Made by a program: the position numbers and the translations under genes | Part shown: in pieces, positions 46,122 to 53,438 of the stretch | How the letters are laid out: each line of letters opens with the position of its first letter | How positions within the stretch are numbered: position 1 is the stretch's first letter | Notes under the pieces: model-generated | Seen by the model: the letters and a program-made list of their open reading frames with translations, nothing else | What the model was told of the DNA's origin: nothing | Databases searched by the model: none | NCBI RefSeq assembly: GCF_021530995.1 | Contig: NZ_JADYTF010000001.1 | Span: 53,950-117,949 of the forward strand | Reading direction: 5' to 3' | Length of the DNA stretch: 64,000 bases | Source: Bacteroides caecigallinarum | GTDB taxonomy: Bacteria > Bacteroidota > Bacteroidia > Bacteroidales > Bacteroidaceae

Positions 46122-46159
46122 GAGCCTCCCGCAAACAGTCAACGGGGGGCTCTGTTTTT
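46122..46159 (+). terminator. hsp20 terminator
   Basis: Stem GAGCCTCCCG / CGGGGGGCTC with one mismatch, 11-nt loop, then TGTTTTTA. Confidence 0.8.
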
Positions 46160-46207
46160 ATGTGAAGAAAACATTTATAAACCACCAACTTTAAAAACTC
46201 AAAATAT

Positions 46208-47161
46208 ATGGCTTTTATAGATTATTACAAAGTATTAGGCGTAGAACGTAATGCCACACAAGATGATATCAAGAAAGCCTATCGTAAGATGGCCAGAAAG
46301 TATCATCCTGACCTGAACAAAGACGACCCTAACGCCAAAGACAAGTTTCAGGAGATAAACGAAGCTAACGAAGTTTTGAGCGATCCTGAAAAAAGAAAGA
46401 AATACGACGAATATGGCGAACACTGGAAACATGCCGATGAATTCAAGGCTGAACGTGAAGCATACCAGAGAGCGCAGGAAAGAGGCGGACAGTCGGCCTA
46501 CTGGTATTCCGTGAATGGCGACGATTTCATGGGCGGATTCGGAGGAAACGCGCATGGATTCGGAGGAAACGCAAGCGGCTTCTCCGATTTCTTCGAACAG
46601 TTGTTCGGACATGGAGCCTCATCAGGCAGAAGCGGAAGAAGTTACAATATGATGAGCCGCGGAGGTGACATAGAGGCACAGATGAGCCTTTCACTCCGCG
46701 ATGCAGCCGTTACGCACAAACAGACTTTCAGCGTGAACGGCGAGAACCTGCGTATAACCATACCTGCCGGTATTGCCGACGGACAAATGATAAAACTGAA
46801 AGGCCACGGCGAAAAAGGCAGCAATGGAGCACCTGACGGAGACCTTTACATCACCTTCCAGATAGCTCCGGATCCAGAGTTCAAACGTGAGGGCGACGAC
46901 CTGTTTACAGATGTTGATATCGACCTTTACACAGCCGTCCTTGGAGGAAGTGTTAATGTCAAGACCATAGACGGAATGGTCAAACTGAAAGTAAATCCGG
47001 GCACTCAGAACGACACTAAAGTCAGACTGCGTGGCAAAGGATTCCCTGTATATAAAAAAGAAGGCACATTCGGCGATTTGATTGTGACATATCATGTGGA
47101 TATACCTACATCTTTAAGCGAAAAGCAGAAAGAACTGTTCACACAGTTGAAAAATAGTTGA
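46208..47161 (+). CDS. DnaJ/CbpA-type co-chaperone
   Basis: 317 residues: J domain (1-70) with the HPD motif (YHPDLNKDD), a Gly/Phe-rich linker (about 100-145, [24 protein letters not shown]) and a C-terminal substrate-binding domain. The CxxCxGxG zinc-finger repeats of classical DnaJ are absent, so it is the CbpA type. It stimulates DnaK. The CbpM modulator gene that often follows cbpA is not present here; gpmI follows instead. Confidence 0.93.
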   Translation: MAFIDYYKVLGVERNATQDDIKKAYRKMARKYHPDLNKDDPNAKDKFQEINEANEVLSDPEKRKKYDEYGEHWKHADEFKAEREAYQRAQERGGQSAYWYSVNGDDFMGGFGGNAHGFGGNASGFSDFFEQLFGHGASSGRSGRSYNMMSRGGDIEAQMSLSLRDAAVTHKQTFSVNGENLRITIPAGIADGQMIKLKGHGEKGSNGAPDGDLYITFQIAPDPEFKREGDDLFTDVDIDLYTAVLGGSVNVKTIDGMVKLKVNPGTQNDTKVRLRGKGFPVYKKEGTFGDLIVTYHVDIPTSLSEKQKELFTQLKNS

Positions 47162-47232
47162 AGATGAAGCTACAGCCTCAATCCGGCATATTAAAAATAC
47201 TCAAAACATTCGCTCAAAAAGCAGATATTTTG

Positions 47233-47240
47233 TACTTTTG
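47233..47240 (+). promoter_or_regulatory. -7 box for gpmI
   Basis: TACTTTTG, TAnnTTTG type, 48 bp before the gpmI start. Confidence 0.5.
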
Positions 47241-47288
47241 CAAGCGGAAAACAAATTGGATTTCAAACTTCTAAAACATATTACAATT

Positions 47289-48803
47289 ATGGCAAAGAAA
47301 GCACTTTTAATGATCCTCGACGGATGGGGCTGCGGCGACCATCAAAAAGACGATGTAATCTTTAACACTCCTACTCCTTATTGGGACAGTCTGTTGGCTA
47401 ACTACCCTCACTCACAGTTGCAGGCAAGCGGCGAAAACGTAGGTCTTCCTGACGGACAGATGGGTAACTCGGAAGTTGGTCACCTCAACATCGGTGCCGG
47501 ACGCATCGTTTATCAGGATTTGGTAAAAATCAACCGTGCTTGTGCCGACGGAAGCATCATGCAGAACCCTGAAGTTGTTTCTGCCTTCACATACGCTAAG
47601 GAAAACGGTAAGAACATCCACTTCATGGGTCTTACTTCAAACGGTGGTGTACACTCTTCACTCGACCACCTGTTCCGCCTTTGCGACATCGCTAAAGAAT
47701 ACGGAATCGAAAATACTTTCATCCACTGCTTCATGGACGGTCGTGACACTGACCCTAAGAGCGGTAAAGGATTTATCGAAGAACTTACTGCACACTGCGC
47801 TAAATCAGCAGGTAAAATCGCTTCTATTGTAGGTCGTTTCTATGCAATGGACCGCGACAAACGTTGGGAACGTGTGAAAGAAGCTTACGACTTGCTCGTT
47901 AACGGTACAGGAAAGAAAGCTACAGACATGGTTCAGGCTATGCAGGAATCATACGATGAAGGTGTTACTGACGAATTCATCAAACCTATCTCTAACGCTA
48001 ACTTCGACGGTACTATAAAGGAAGGCGACGTAGTTATCTTCTTCAACTACCGTAACGACCGTGCTAAAGAGCTTACTATCGTTCTTACTCAGCAGGATAT
48101 GCCTGAAGCTGGTATGAAGACTATCCCAGGACTTCAGTACTACTGTATGACTCCATACGATGCTTCATTCAAGGGTGTACACATCCTCTTCCCTAAGGAA
48201 AACGTACAGAACACTCTTGGCGAATACCTTGCTGCAAACGGAAAGACTCAGCTTCACATTGCTGAAACAGAAAAGTATGCTCACGTTACATTCTTCTTCA
48301 ACGGCGGACGTGAAACTCCATACGACAACGAAGACCGTATCCTCGTTCCTTCTCCAAAGGTTGCCACTTACGACTTGAAACCTGAAATGAGCGCTTACGA
48401 AGTTAAGGACAAACTGGTAGAAGCTATCAACACCAAGAAATATGACTTCATCGTTGTTAACTATGCTAACGGTGACATGGTAGGTCACACTGGTATCTAC
48501 GAAGCTATCGAAAAGGCTGTTGTTGCCATCGACAACTGCGTGAAAGATACAGTAGAAGCTGCAAAGGCTAACGACTACGAAGTAATCATCATCGCCGACC
48601 ACGGAAACGCTGACCACGCATTGAACGAAGACGGAACTCCTAACACTGCTCACTCACTGAACCCTGTTCCATTTGTTTACGTAACAGAAAACAAGGACGC
48701 CAAGGTTGAGAACGGTGTATTGGCAGATGTTGCTCCTTCTATCCTTCACATCATGGGTATGGCCCAGCCGGCTGATATGACAGGAAAAGACCTGATTAAG
48801 TAA
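47289..48803 (+). CDS. gpmI: 2,3-bisphosphoglycerate-independent phosphoglycerate mutase
   Basis: 504 residues from ATG 47289 ([19 protein letters not shown]), the family's usual opening; an in-frame extension from 47238 contains the promoter region and is rejected. The metal-binding catalytic domain carries [21 protein letters not shown] (phospho-serine region) and [24 protein letters not shown] is the transferase-domain signature. It interconverts 3- and 2-phosphoglycerate in glycolysis, using Mn2+. Codon use shifts to many C-ending codons (AAC, TAC, GAC, TTC), as expected for a highly expressed gene. Confidence 0.98.
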   Translation: MAKKALLMILDGWGCGDHQKDDVIFNTPTPYWDSLLANYPHSQLQASGENVGLPDGQMGNSEVGHLNIGAGRIVYQDLVKINRACADGSIMQNPEVVSAFTYAKENGKNIHFMGLTSNGGVHSSLDHLFRLCDIAKEYGIENTFIHCFMDGRDTDPKSGKGFIEELTAHCAKSAGKIASIVGRFYAMDRDKRWERVKEAYDLLVNGTGKKATDMVQAMQESYDEGVTDEFIKPISNANFDGTIKEGDVVIFFNYRNDRAKELTIVLTQQDMPEAGMKTIPGLQYYCMTPYDASFKGVHILFPKENVQNTLGEYLAANGKTQLHIAETEKYAHVTFFFNGGRETPYDNEDRILVPSPKVATYDLKPEMSAYEVKDKLVEAINTKKYDFIVVNYANGDMVGHTGIYEAIEKAVVAIDNCVKDTVEAAKANDYEVIIIADHGNADHALNEDGTPNTAHSLNPVPFVYVTENKDAKVENGVLADVAPSILHIMGMAQPADMTGKDLIK

Positions 48804-48814
48804 TTAATCTACTC

Positions 48815-48983
48815 AAGTTTCGCATTTGCAAAACTTGCTGTATTAAAGTAATAAAGGAGGTATCAGCCCACTAAATGTGGGCTTCAGGAGATAAAGCATT
48901 AAAGTTGTAAAGTATCAAGCTTTACCTTCTTTACCTTCTAAGACAGCTTGCTGTCTGATAGTACTTTAATACTTGCGAAACTT
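48815..48983. repeat. Structured intergenic element with nested inverted repeats
   Basis: Outer arms AAGTTTCGCA (48815-48824) and TGCGAAACTT (48974-48983); second pair TATTAAAGTA (48841-48850) and TACTTTAATA (48962-48971); third pair TATCAG (48861-48866) and CTGATA (48955-48960). Inside are local stems AGCCCAC/GTGGGCT (48865-48882), GTAAAG/CTTTAC (48907-48925) and AGACAGC/GCTGTCT (48941-48956). Could be a small non-autonomous element or a folded RNA 3' of gpmI. Confidence 0.65.
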
Positions 48984-49000
48984 AAGTTAATCTAATATAA

Positions 49001-49060
49001 AACGAACGGACACGGACGTGAGATTGTATGAATCTCTGTCCGTGTCCGTTTGTTATTTAC
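49001..49060 (+). terminator. Long hairpin 3' of gpmI
   Basis: 17-bp stem: ACGGACACGGAC (49006-49017) with GTCCGTGTCCGT (49038-49049), extended outward to 49001 and 49054, with an inner GAGATT/AATCTC stem. Followed by GTTATTTA, a weak T run. It may terminate gpmI transcription, and the rest of the gap to 49244 shows only a short palindrome CCACCGGTGG. Confidence 0.65.
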
Positions 49061-49244
49061 ATATACATAGAATAATCTTCCGCTCTGATATCTGTACCGG
49101 ATAATGGTGTTATTTTTCCGGAAAGAGCATACTCTTTTCAAATTGGGATAATCCTCACACTGCTTACATAGTACATATATAATGCCACCGGTGGTGCCCT
49201 AAAGTGAAAAGGATGGATGGAAGATAATGGCAGTAGGCGGTCAG

Positions 49245-50549
49245 CTATTTCACATCGAGGGTGACTCTTACGTTATCAGAGTCGTAACTCCAGCTGTTCC
49301 ACACTCCTCCTTCCTGTGCCGTCGTCAGTGTCAGGGTCAGTATCCGGTCGTCATTCTGATTGCCACAATAAATTTTATTCAGACCGGACAGCTGGGTGAT
49401 GTCCAGCGCGGTCAGATTGTTGCTGAAGCACCACAACTCCGTCAGCTGGGTCAGCCCGCTGACATCCAGCGTGGTCAGCTGGTTCATTTGGCACCACAAC
49501 GTGGTCAGCTTGGTCAGCCCGCTGAGGTTCAGCTCGGTCAACTGATTGTTGGCGCATTTCAGTGTGGTCAGCTCGGTGCAGTAGCCGAGGCCGGCCAGCG
49601 AGGTCACACCTCCCGAAGGTAGCTCCAGCGTGGTCATCGCTGCCAAAGCCGTCAAATCGTCGTCGCTCAGCGTGACTGTGCCGTCGGCATTCTCGGTTGC
49701 AGTTCCGCTTCCGAGTTTGGCATATATCTCCTTGACAACGGCCTTTTCGAAGCCGGTCAATGCCAGCGTGCCCAGGTTTAGGATGCGTCCGGCGGTGAGG
49801 GTCACGGAGTTGTCGGTGGCCTTGCGGTAGAGCTTGCCCGTGCTGTCTTCGTAGAGCAGGCTGAAGCCGTTGGCCAGCTGGTAGGGAAGCACGACGAAGT
49901 AGTAGTCCTTTCCGGCCACGAAGTCGCCCTTGAGGGTGACGCGATTTGTACGCTCTATGCCGGGGGATATCACGCCGTCTTCGTAATGGCACGGGCCGGC
50001 CAGCACGTCGTTGCCGTTGCCTCCCACGAGGGTGAAGGTGCCTTCACCGGCCATGTCGGCGGTCACGGTGAACTTCACGAGGGCACAGAGGTTGTTGAAC
50101 ACCAAGTCGGTGCTGCCGCCTGTGGCCTTGGCCAGCGAGGGCGCCAGCTGGTTGGCAAAGGTGCCTGCCACGGCGGTCTGCTCGGCGGGCAGGTTGAAAG
50201 TGACGTACTTTTTGGTCATGCCTGTTACGGCTGACAAGGGGTAGAAGGCGGTATAGGTGGAACTCGGGGTAGCAGTGCCCGTGAAGGTGGCGTTGCTGCC
50301 GTTGATGGTTGTAGCGGTGAATTCCCGCTTGGCTACTCCGTCCCACAGGGCTATCTGGTCGCCTGCCGTCCAGTGCACTTCGTTACCGGCCGCCAGCTGT
50401 GTGCGTGTCTGCGGCATGCCGGCGGTAAAGGTCATGGGCACGGGCTTTGCGGCCTCGTTGCCCGGATTGTTCTCGATGAACTCTTCGTTGCCGCAGGCGG
50501 CCAGTGTCAGTACCGCGGCGGCCAGTGTAAGGATACGTAGTGTTTTCAT
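49245..50549 (-). CDS. Fimbrillin-like lipoprotein with C-terminal leucine-rich repeats (GC-rich)
   Basis: 434 residues. A lipoprotein signal (LAAC, Cys19) is followed by GNEEF; acidic residues at this position resemble the Bacteroidetes surface-export signal. Residues 35-265 read as a fimbrillin/Mfa-like beta-sandwich (PMTFTAGMPQTRTQL, EVHWTAGDQIALWDG, YTAFYPLS, FVVLPYQLANGFSLLYED). Residues about 300-405 hold 21-residue leucine-rich repeats with a fixed Cys (LTTLKCANNQLTELNLSGL and two further copies). The gene is far richer in GC than its neighbours, pointing to transfer. It is probably surface-exposed, binding host, glycan or partner cells; no enzyme motif. It lies 6 bp after a 50-codon gene. 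Confidence 0.85.
   Translation of the reverse strand: MKTLRILTLAAAVLTLAACGNEEFIENNPGNEAAKPVPMTFTAGMPQTRTQLAAGNEVHWTAGDQIALWDGVAKREFTATTINGSNATFTGTATPSSTYTAFYPLSAVTGMTKKYVTFNLPAEQTAVAGTFANQLAPSLAKATGGSTDLVFNNLCALVKFTVTADMAGEGTFTLVGGNGNDVLAGPCHYEDGVISPGIERTNRVTLKGDFVAGKDYYFVVLPYQLANGFSLLYEDSTGKLYRKATDNSVTLTAGRILNLGTLALTGFEKAVVKEIYAKLGSGTATENADGTVTLSDDDLTALAAMTTLELPSGGVTSLAGLGYCTELTTLKCANNQLTELNLSGLTKLTTLWCQMNQLTTLDVSGLTQLTELWCFSNNLTALDITQLSGLNKIYCGNQNDDRILTLTLTTAQEGGVWNSWSYDSDNVRVTLDVK
49430..49610 (-). repeat. 63-bp tandem coding repeats (leucine-rich repeat units)
   Basis: The DNA encoding the leucine-rich repeats is itself repetitive, with recurring GTGGTCAGC and GGTCAGCCCGCTGA words at about 63-bp spacing (21 codons). 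Copy number could change by slippage or recombination. Confidence 0.6.
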
Positions 50550-50555
50550 AAGGCA

Positions 50556-50708
50556 TTACCATGTAAAGGGGTCTTCTTCATAAGGGTTGTGCGTGCTGCC
50601 GTAGCTTCCGCAGAGCACGCCTTCCTGTTGCATCTCGATGATTTCGCACTTGGGGGCCTCGTAGGCTCCTCGTATGGTCTCGGTGTTTAAGGTTGTAATT
50701 GCTTTCAT
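50556..50708 (-). CDS. 50-residue peptide gene upstream of the fimbrillin-like lipoprotein
   Basis: Translation begins MKAITTLNTETIRGAYEAPK, continues with CEIIEMQQEGVLCGSYGS and ends EEDPFTW. A good promoter (TATATTTG, 50741-50748, with TTTG 26 bp further upstream) precedes it. It ends 6 bp before the lipoprotein gene, so the two should be co-transcribed and coupled. The peptide has two Cys and no signal sequence or membrane helix. Short proteins with a similar aromatic-Pro/EhIEM/EGVLC pattern are, from memory, common next to Bacteroidetes cell-surface genes, but I know no function. High GC like the lipoprotein gene, so they probably arrived together. Confidence 0.75.
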   Translation of the reverse strand: MKAITTLNTETIRGAYEAPKCEIIEMQQEGVLCGSYGSTHNPYEEDPFTW

Positions 50709-50740
50709 ATTCAATTTATTTATAAATGAAACATCAAAAG

Positions 50741-50774
50741 CAAATATAGTGTTTTTTCATTAAGATGTCACAAA
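50741..50774 (-). promoter_or_regulatory. Promoter of the small peptide gene and fimbrillin-like lipoprotein
   Basis: Minus strand -33 TTTG (50774-50771) and -7 TATATTTG (50748-50741), 26 bp start to start. A T15 tract lies directly upstream of and partly within the -33 element. Confidence 0.65.
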
Positions 50775-50919
50775 AAAAAAAAAAAATGTGAATATCGCAT
50801 CGTTTTATCATTTAATGTCTCATTTATTCCGCGCTTGGGCACAATATCGTGAAAACCGGATAGCAGGCATCGCATTAGTTTTTTTTCTGTATGATAACAA
50901 GAATATACCCACTATGACT

Positions 50920-50927
50920 TATCTTTG
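50920..50927 (+). promoter_or_regulatory. -7 box for the DUF3109 gene
   Basis: TATCTTTG, TAnnTTTG type, 17 bp before the start codon, predicting a very short leader. Confidence 0.55.
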
Positions 50928-50944
50928 CATAAAAAATATACTTT

Positions 50945-51526
50945 ATGGTTCAGATAGACGATGTAGTAGTAAGCCTCGACGTATTCCGCGAGAAGTTCCT
51001 TTGCAATCTTGATGCATGTAAGGGAGAATGCTGTATAGAGGGAGATGCCGGCGCACCGGTAGAGCTCGACGAGGTAGAAAAACTGGAGGAAGTACTTCCG
51101 GTGATATGGGACGAACTTTCGCCGGAAGCACGTGCTGTTATAGACAAGCAGGGAGTAGTTTATACAGACCAGGACGGTGACCTGGTGACTTCAATCGTAA
51201 ACGGCAAAGACTGTGTATTCACATGTTACGACGAGAAAGGATACTGTTATTGCGCAATAGAGAAAGCCTATCGCGAAGGCAGATGCAATTTCTACAAGCC
51301 TGTGTCATGCCATCTCTACCCTATCAGAATAGGCGATTACGGCCCTTTCAGGGCTGTAAACTATCACAGATGGGACGTATGTAATGCTGCGGTTCTGCTT
51401 GGAAAGAAAGAAAATCTGCCGGTCTATAAATTTCTGAAAGAACCTTTGATAAGAAAGTTCGGTCAGGCATGGTATGATGAATTGGAGAATGTGGCAGAGG
51501 AATTAAAGAAACAGAAGCTGATATAA
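50945..51526 (+). CDS. DUF3109-family cysteine-rich protein
   Basis: 193 residues with many Cys in clustered motifs: CNLDACKGECC (about 20-30), CVFTC, GYCYCAIE, RCNFYKPVSCHLYP and VCNAA. This pattern matches DUF3109/YkgJ-like proteins thought to bind zinc or an iron-sulphur cluster. Function unknown; a maturation or redox role is inference only. No signal peptide, so cytoplasmic. It is divergent from the GC-rich lipoprotein module and convergent with the outer-membrane barrel gene, with a strong hairpin between. Confidence 0.88.
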   Translation: MVQIDDVVVSLDVFREKFLCNLDACKGECCIEGDAGAPVELDEVEKLEEVLPVIWDELSPEARAVIDKQGVVYTDQDGDLVTSIVNGKDCVFTCYDEKGYCYCAIEKAYREGRCNFYKPVSCHLYPIRIGDYGPFRAVNYHRWDVCNAAVLLGKKENLPVYKFLKEPLIRKFGQAWYDELENVAEELKKQKLI

Positions 51527-51621
51527 ACTCAGTTCTGCGTTTCGCATAACACCAGCTTCCCATAGAAGGATAAAGACTGAGTATCTGCAGTCTAGAAACA
51601 ACCAATAAAGAGAGAAAACAA

Positions 51622-51683
51622 TTATCCCCTGTTTAGATACTGTTTAGCAAGTGTTTACTAAACGGTATCTAAACAGGGGATAA
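51622..51683. terminator. Bidirectional terminator built from 11-bp repeats
   Basis: Units CTGTTTAGATA, CTGTTTAGCAA, GTGTTTACTAA, ACGGTATCTAA and ACAGG: GTTTA recurs at 51631, 51642 and 51653, and TAAAC at 51659 and 51670, all 11 bp apart. The same bases form a 26-bp stem with one mismatch (51622-51647 with 51658-51683) around a 10-nt loop (51648-51657). It lies between convergent genes. Confidence 0.85.
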
Positions 51684-51705
51684 ACATATTATAAAAGTAT
51701 TATTC

Positions 51706-53433
51706 TCAGAAATTCAGACTCAATCCCGCCATGACATTGAAGCCCTGAACAGGATATCCGCTTTCCGTCACATAATTCTTGTTCAAGATATTGTTCAGCT
51801 TCAGGAATACATTCACCCTGTCGTTGAACAGATATTCCGCGCCTAAATTCAGTTCATTCACAGCATCAGCCTTTATACCCAATGTCTTTTTACGACCTTC
51901 GTAATTATATTGTGCCATTGCATGAAAGCCCTTGAACACCTTGGCACGGGCATTGAATCCGATGCTGTAAAGTGGTTTCAACCATAACAGTTTCTCCATT
52001 TCCTTCTGTACATCCCAGCTGTAGAAATTACCGTTAAGACCAAAGTCCAAAATATCTCTGAAAGAATAATCAACAGAAAGTCCTGCGTATGCCACACGGG
52101 CCTTTGCCTGTGCTATCCTATTATAAATACCTCCTTCGTCCGAATATGGCATAGAGAAGAGTTCGTTTCTCGTCTCACGATATCCGGCATATATTCCAAA
52201 TCCAAGATTTGTAAGTGGCGATGCCTTTAAACCAATTTTAGCATCATACGGAGTGTATGAAGTATTCAGTTGCAAAGGGAAATTATAAATTGGAGATTGC
52301 ACCCAGAACGGAGAGAAACCGTTTATTGTTCCAAAATCATTCAGACGGGTATTACCAGTAACATGAACATAAAGCACATAATTGTCGGCAAATGTATAAT
52401 CAAACTTTACATCCGGCGAAAGTTTCAGTCCGCCATCGTTCGAAATCTGAAAATCCACATTCACTCCGGCTGTAAAAGATACAGACTCTGTCTTTACAGA
52501 ATAATAAGGACGGAGCTTGATTAATGAATAGCTACTGAACGATTTGTCATAAAACACATTATCCATTCCAAATGTTACTCCAATATCCTGTCTGTCATCA
52601 ATTCCGGCAGAGATGTATCCCTTAGTATTTACAACACTTTCGGATATACCTCCGGGAATATAAATTCCATGTTTACGGTTGAACATCTTATATCCAGTCT
52701 GGAAAGCGAATTCCACCGGAAGAGCATCTTTCACTGAAGATACACCTACATATCCACCACCTGACATGAATAACTGATGTCCGAATGAAGGAGCTTCTGT
52801 CTTTTCTTCGCTCTGTAAAAATGATTCAAATAGATTTGGCATATAACTAAACACCTGTGATGCGAAATCACCGCCTACATACATACTCACCTTATCGAAA
52901 TCGTGAGTATATTTAAGCGAAGCGCCTGTGCGAAAGAAACGATGTTTCCACTCACCATCGTAATTAAGAGTCGGTATATCCGTCACCCGATCAAAATCAT
53001 ATCCTGCTCCTATATTGCCTGAATAGCCATGGAATGTAGCCATCACATCAAGCACATCACGATCAGTGATATTCCACAAATACGCCCCCTTCAAGTCTGT
53101 ATTGTTTCTGTTTCCGTAAGCCAGACGCACATAACCTCTCCTGGCCTTTTCGGGTGAAAGCTCCCTTTCCATAGCATCCATGTGGGTTACAGGAAAACTT
53201 CCCAATGGATGTATTGCCGAAGCATAGTCAATCTGAGTCTTTGCCACAGCAGGTTCTTCAATTTTGGGCAATACATTTACCTTGAAAGCATCCATCACTT
53301 CCGGATTATACTGGTTCTCCACCACCACCGTACGGTTCACGGTAGAATCATTCTTCTGTTGCTGTTGTGCCGCCACATTAGTCAGTGTGACAAGTCCGGC
53401 ACATATCAAAATCTGTTTTCTATATTTCTTCAT
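51706..53433 (-). CDS. Outer-membrane beta-barrel protein, TonB-receptor-like, partner of TPR protein
   Basis: 575 residues with a signal peptide (cleavage near VAAQQ) and a C-terminal Phe (GLSLNF). The body consists of alternating aromatic strands typical of barrels (GYVRLAYGNRNNTDLKGAYLW, FNARAKVFKGFHAMAQYNYEG, NLGAEYLFNDRVNVFLKLNNILNKNY). The last segment matches the tail of TonB-dependent receptors, but no plug domain or TonB box is clear, so transport through TonB is doubtful. It is 5 bp downstream of the large TPR gene. Substrate unknown; the pair may form an envelope complex. Confidence 0.8.
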   Translation of the reverse strand: MKKYRKQILICAGLVTLTNVAAQQQQKNDSTVNRTVVVENQYNPEVMDAFKVNVLPKIEEPAVAKTQIDYASAIHPLGSFPVTHMDAMERELSPEKARRGYVRLAYGNRNNTDLKGAYLWNITDRDVLDVMATFHGYSGNIGAGYDFDRVTDIPTLNYDGEWKHRFFRTGASLKYTHDFDKVSMYVGGDFASQVFSYMPNLFESFLQSEEKTEAPSFGHQLFMSGGGYVGVSSVKDALPVEFAFQTGYKMFNRKHGIYIPGGISESVVNTKGYISAGIDDRQDIGVTFGMDNVFYDKSFSSYSLIKLRPYYSVKTESVSFTAGVNVDFQISNDGGLKLSPDVKFDYTFADNYVLYVHVTGNTRLNDFGTINGFSPFWVQSPIYNFPLQLNTSYTPYDAKIGLKASPLTNLGFGIYAGYRETRNELFSMPYSDEGGIYNRIAQAKARVAYAGLSVDYSFRDILDFGLNGNFYSWDVQKEMEKLLWLKPLYSIGFNARAKVFKGFHAMAQYNYEGRKKTLGIKADAVNELNLGAEYLFNDRVNVFLKLNNILNKNYVTESGYPVQGFNVMAGLSLNF

Positions 53434-53438
53434 TGTCG

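Larger units (their letters stand above)
50709..50944. other. Divergent intergenic region with homopolymer A15
   Basis: Carries the two divergent promoter boxes (50741-50748 minus, 50920-50927 plus) and a run of fifteen A (50772-50786) abutting the minus-strand -33 TTTG. AT-rich, in sharp contrast with the GC-rich coding DNA to its left. Confidence 0.75.

Noticed and set aside
48815..48983. Invertible promoter (phase-variable inverton)
   Set aside because: Arms are only 10 bp, no TAnnTTTG box lies inside and no recombinase gene is near.
49227..49992. Open frames overlapping the fimbrillin-like gene on both strands, some with Gln-Leu-Gly repeats
   Set aside because: They are alternative-frame products of the GC-rich repeat DNA; only the lipoprotein frame has a signal peptide and family features.
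49245..50708. Insertion sequence or integrated element around the GC-rich module
   Set aside because: No transposase, integrase, target duplication or terminal inverted repeats found; transfer is suggested by composition only.
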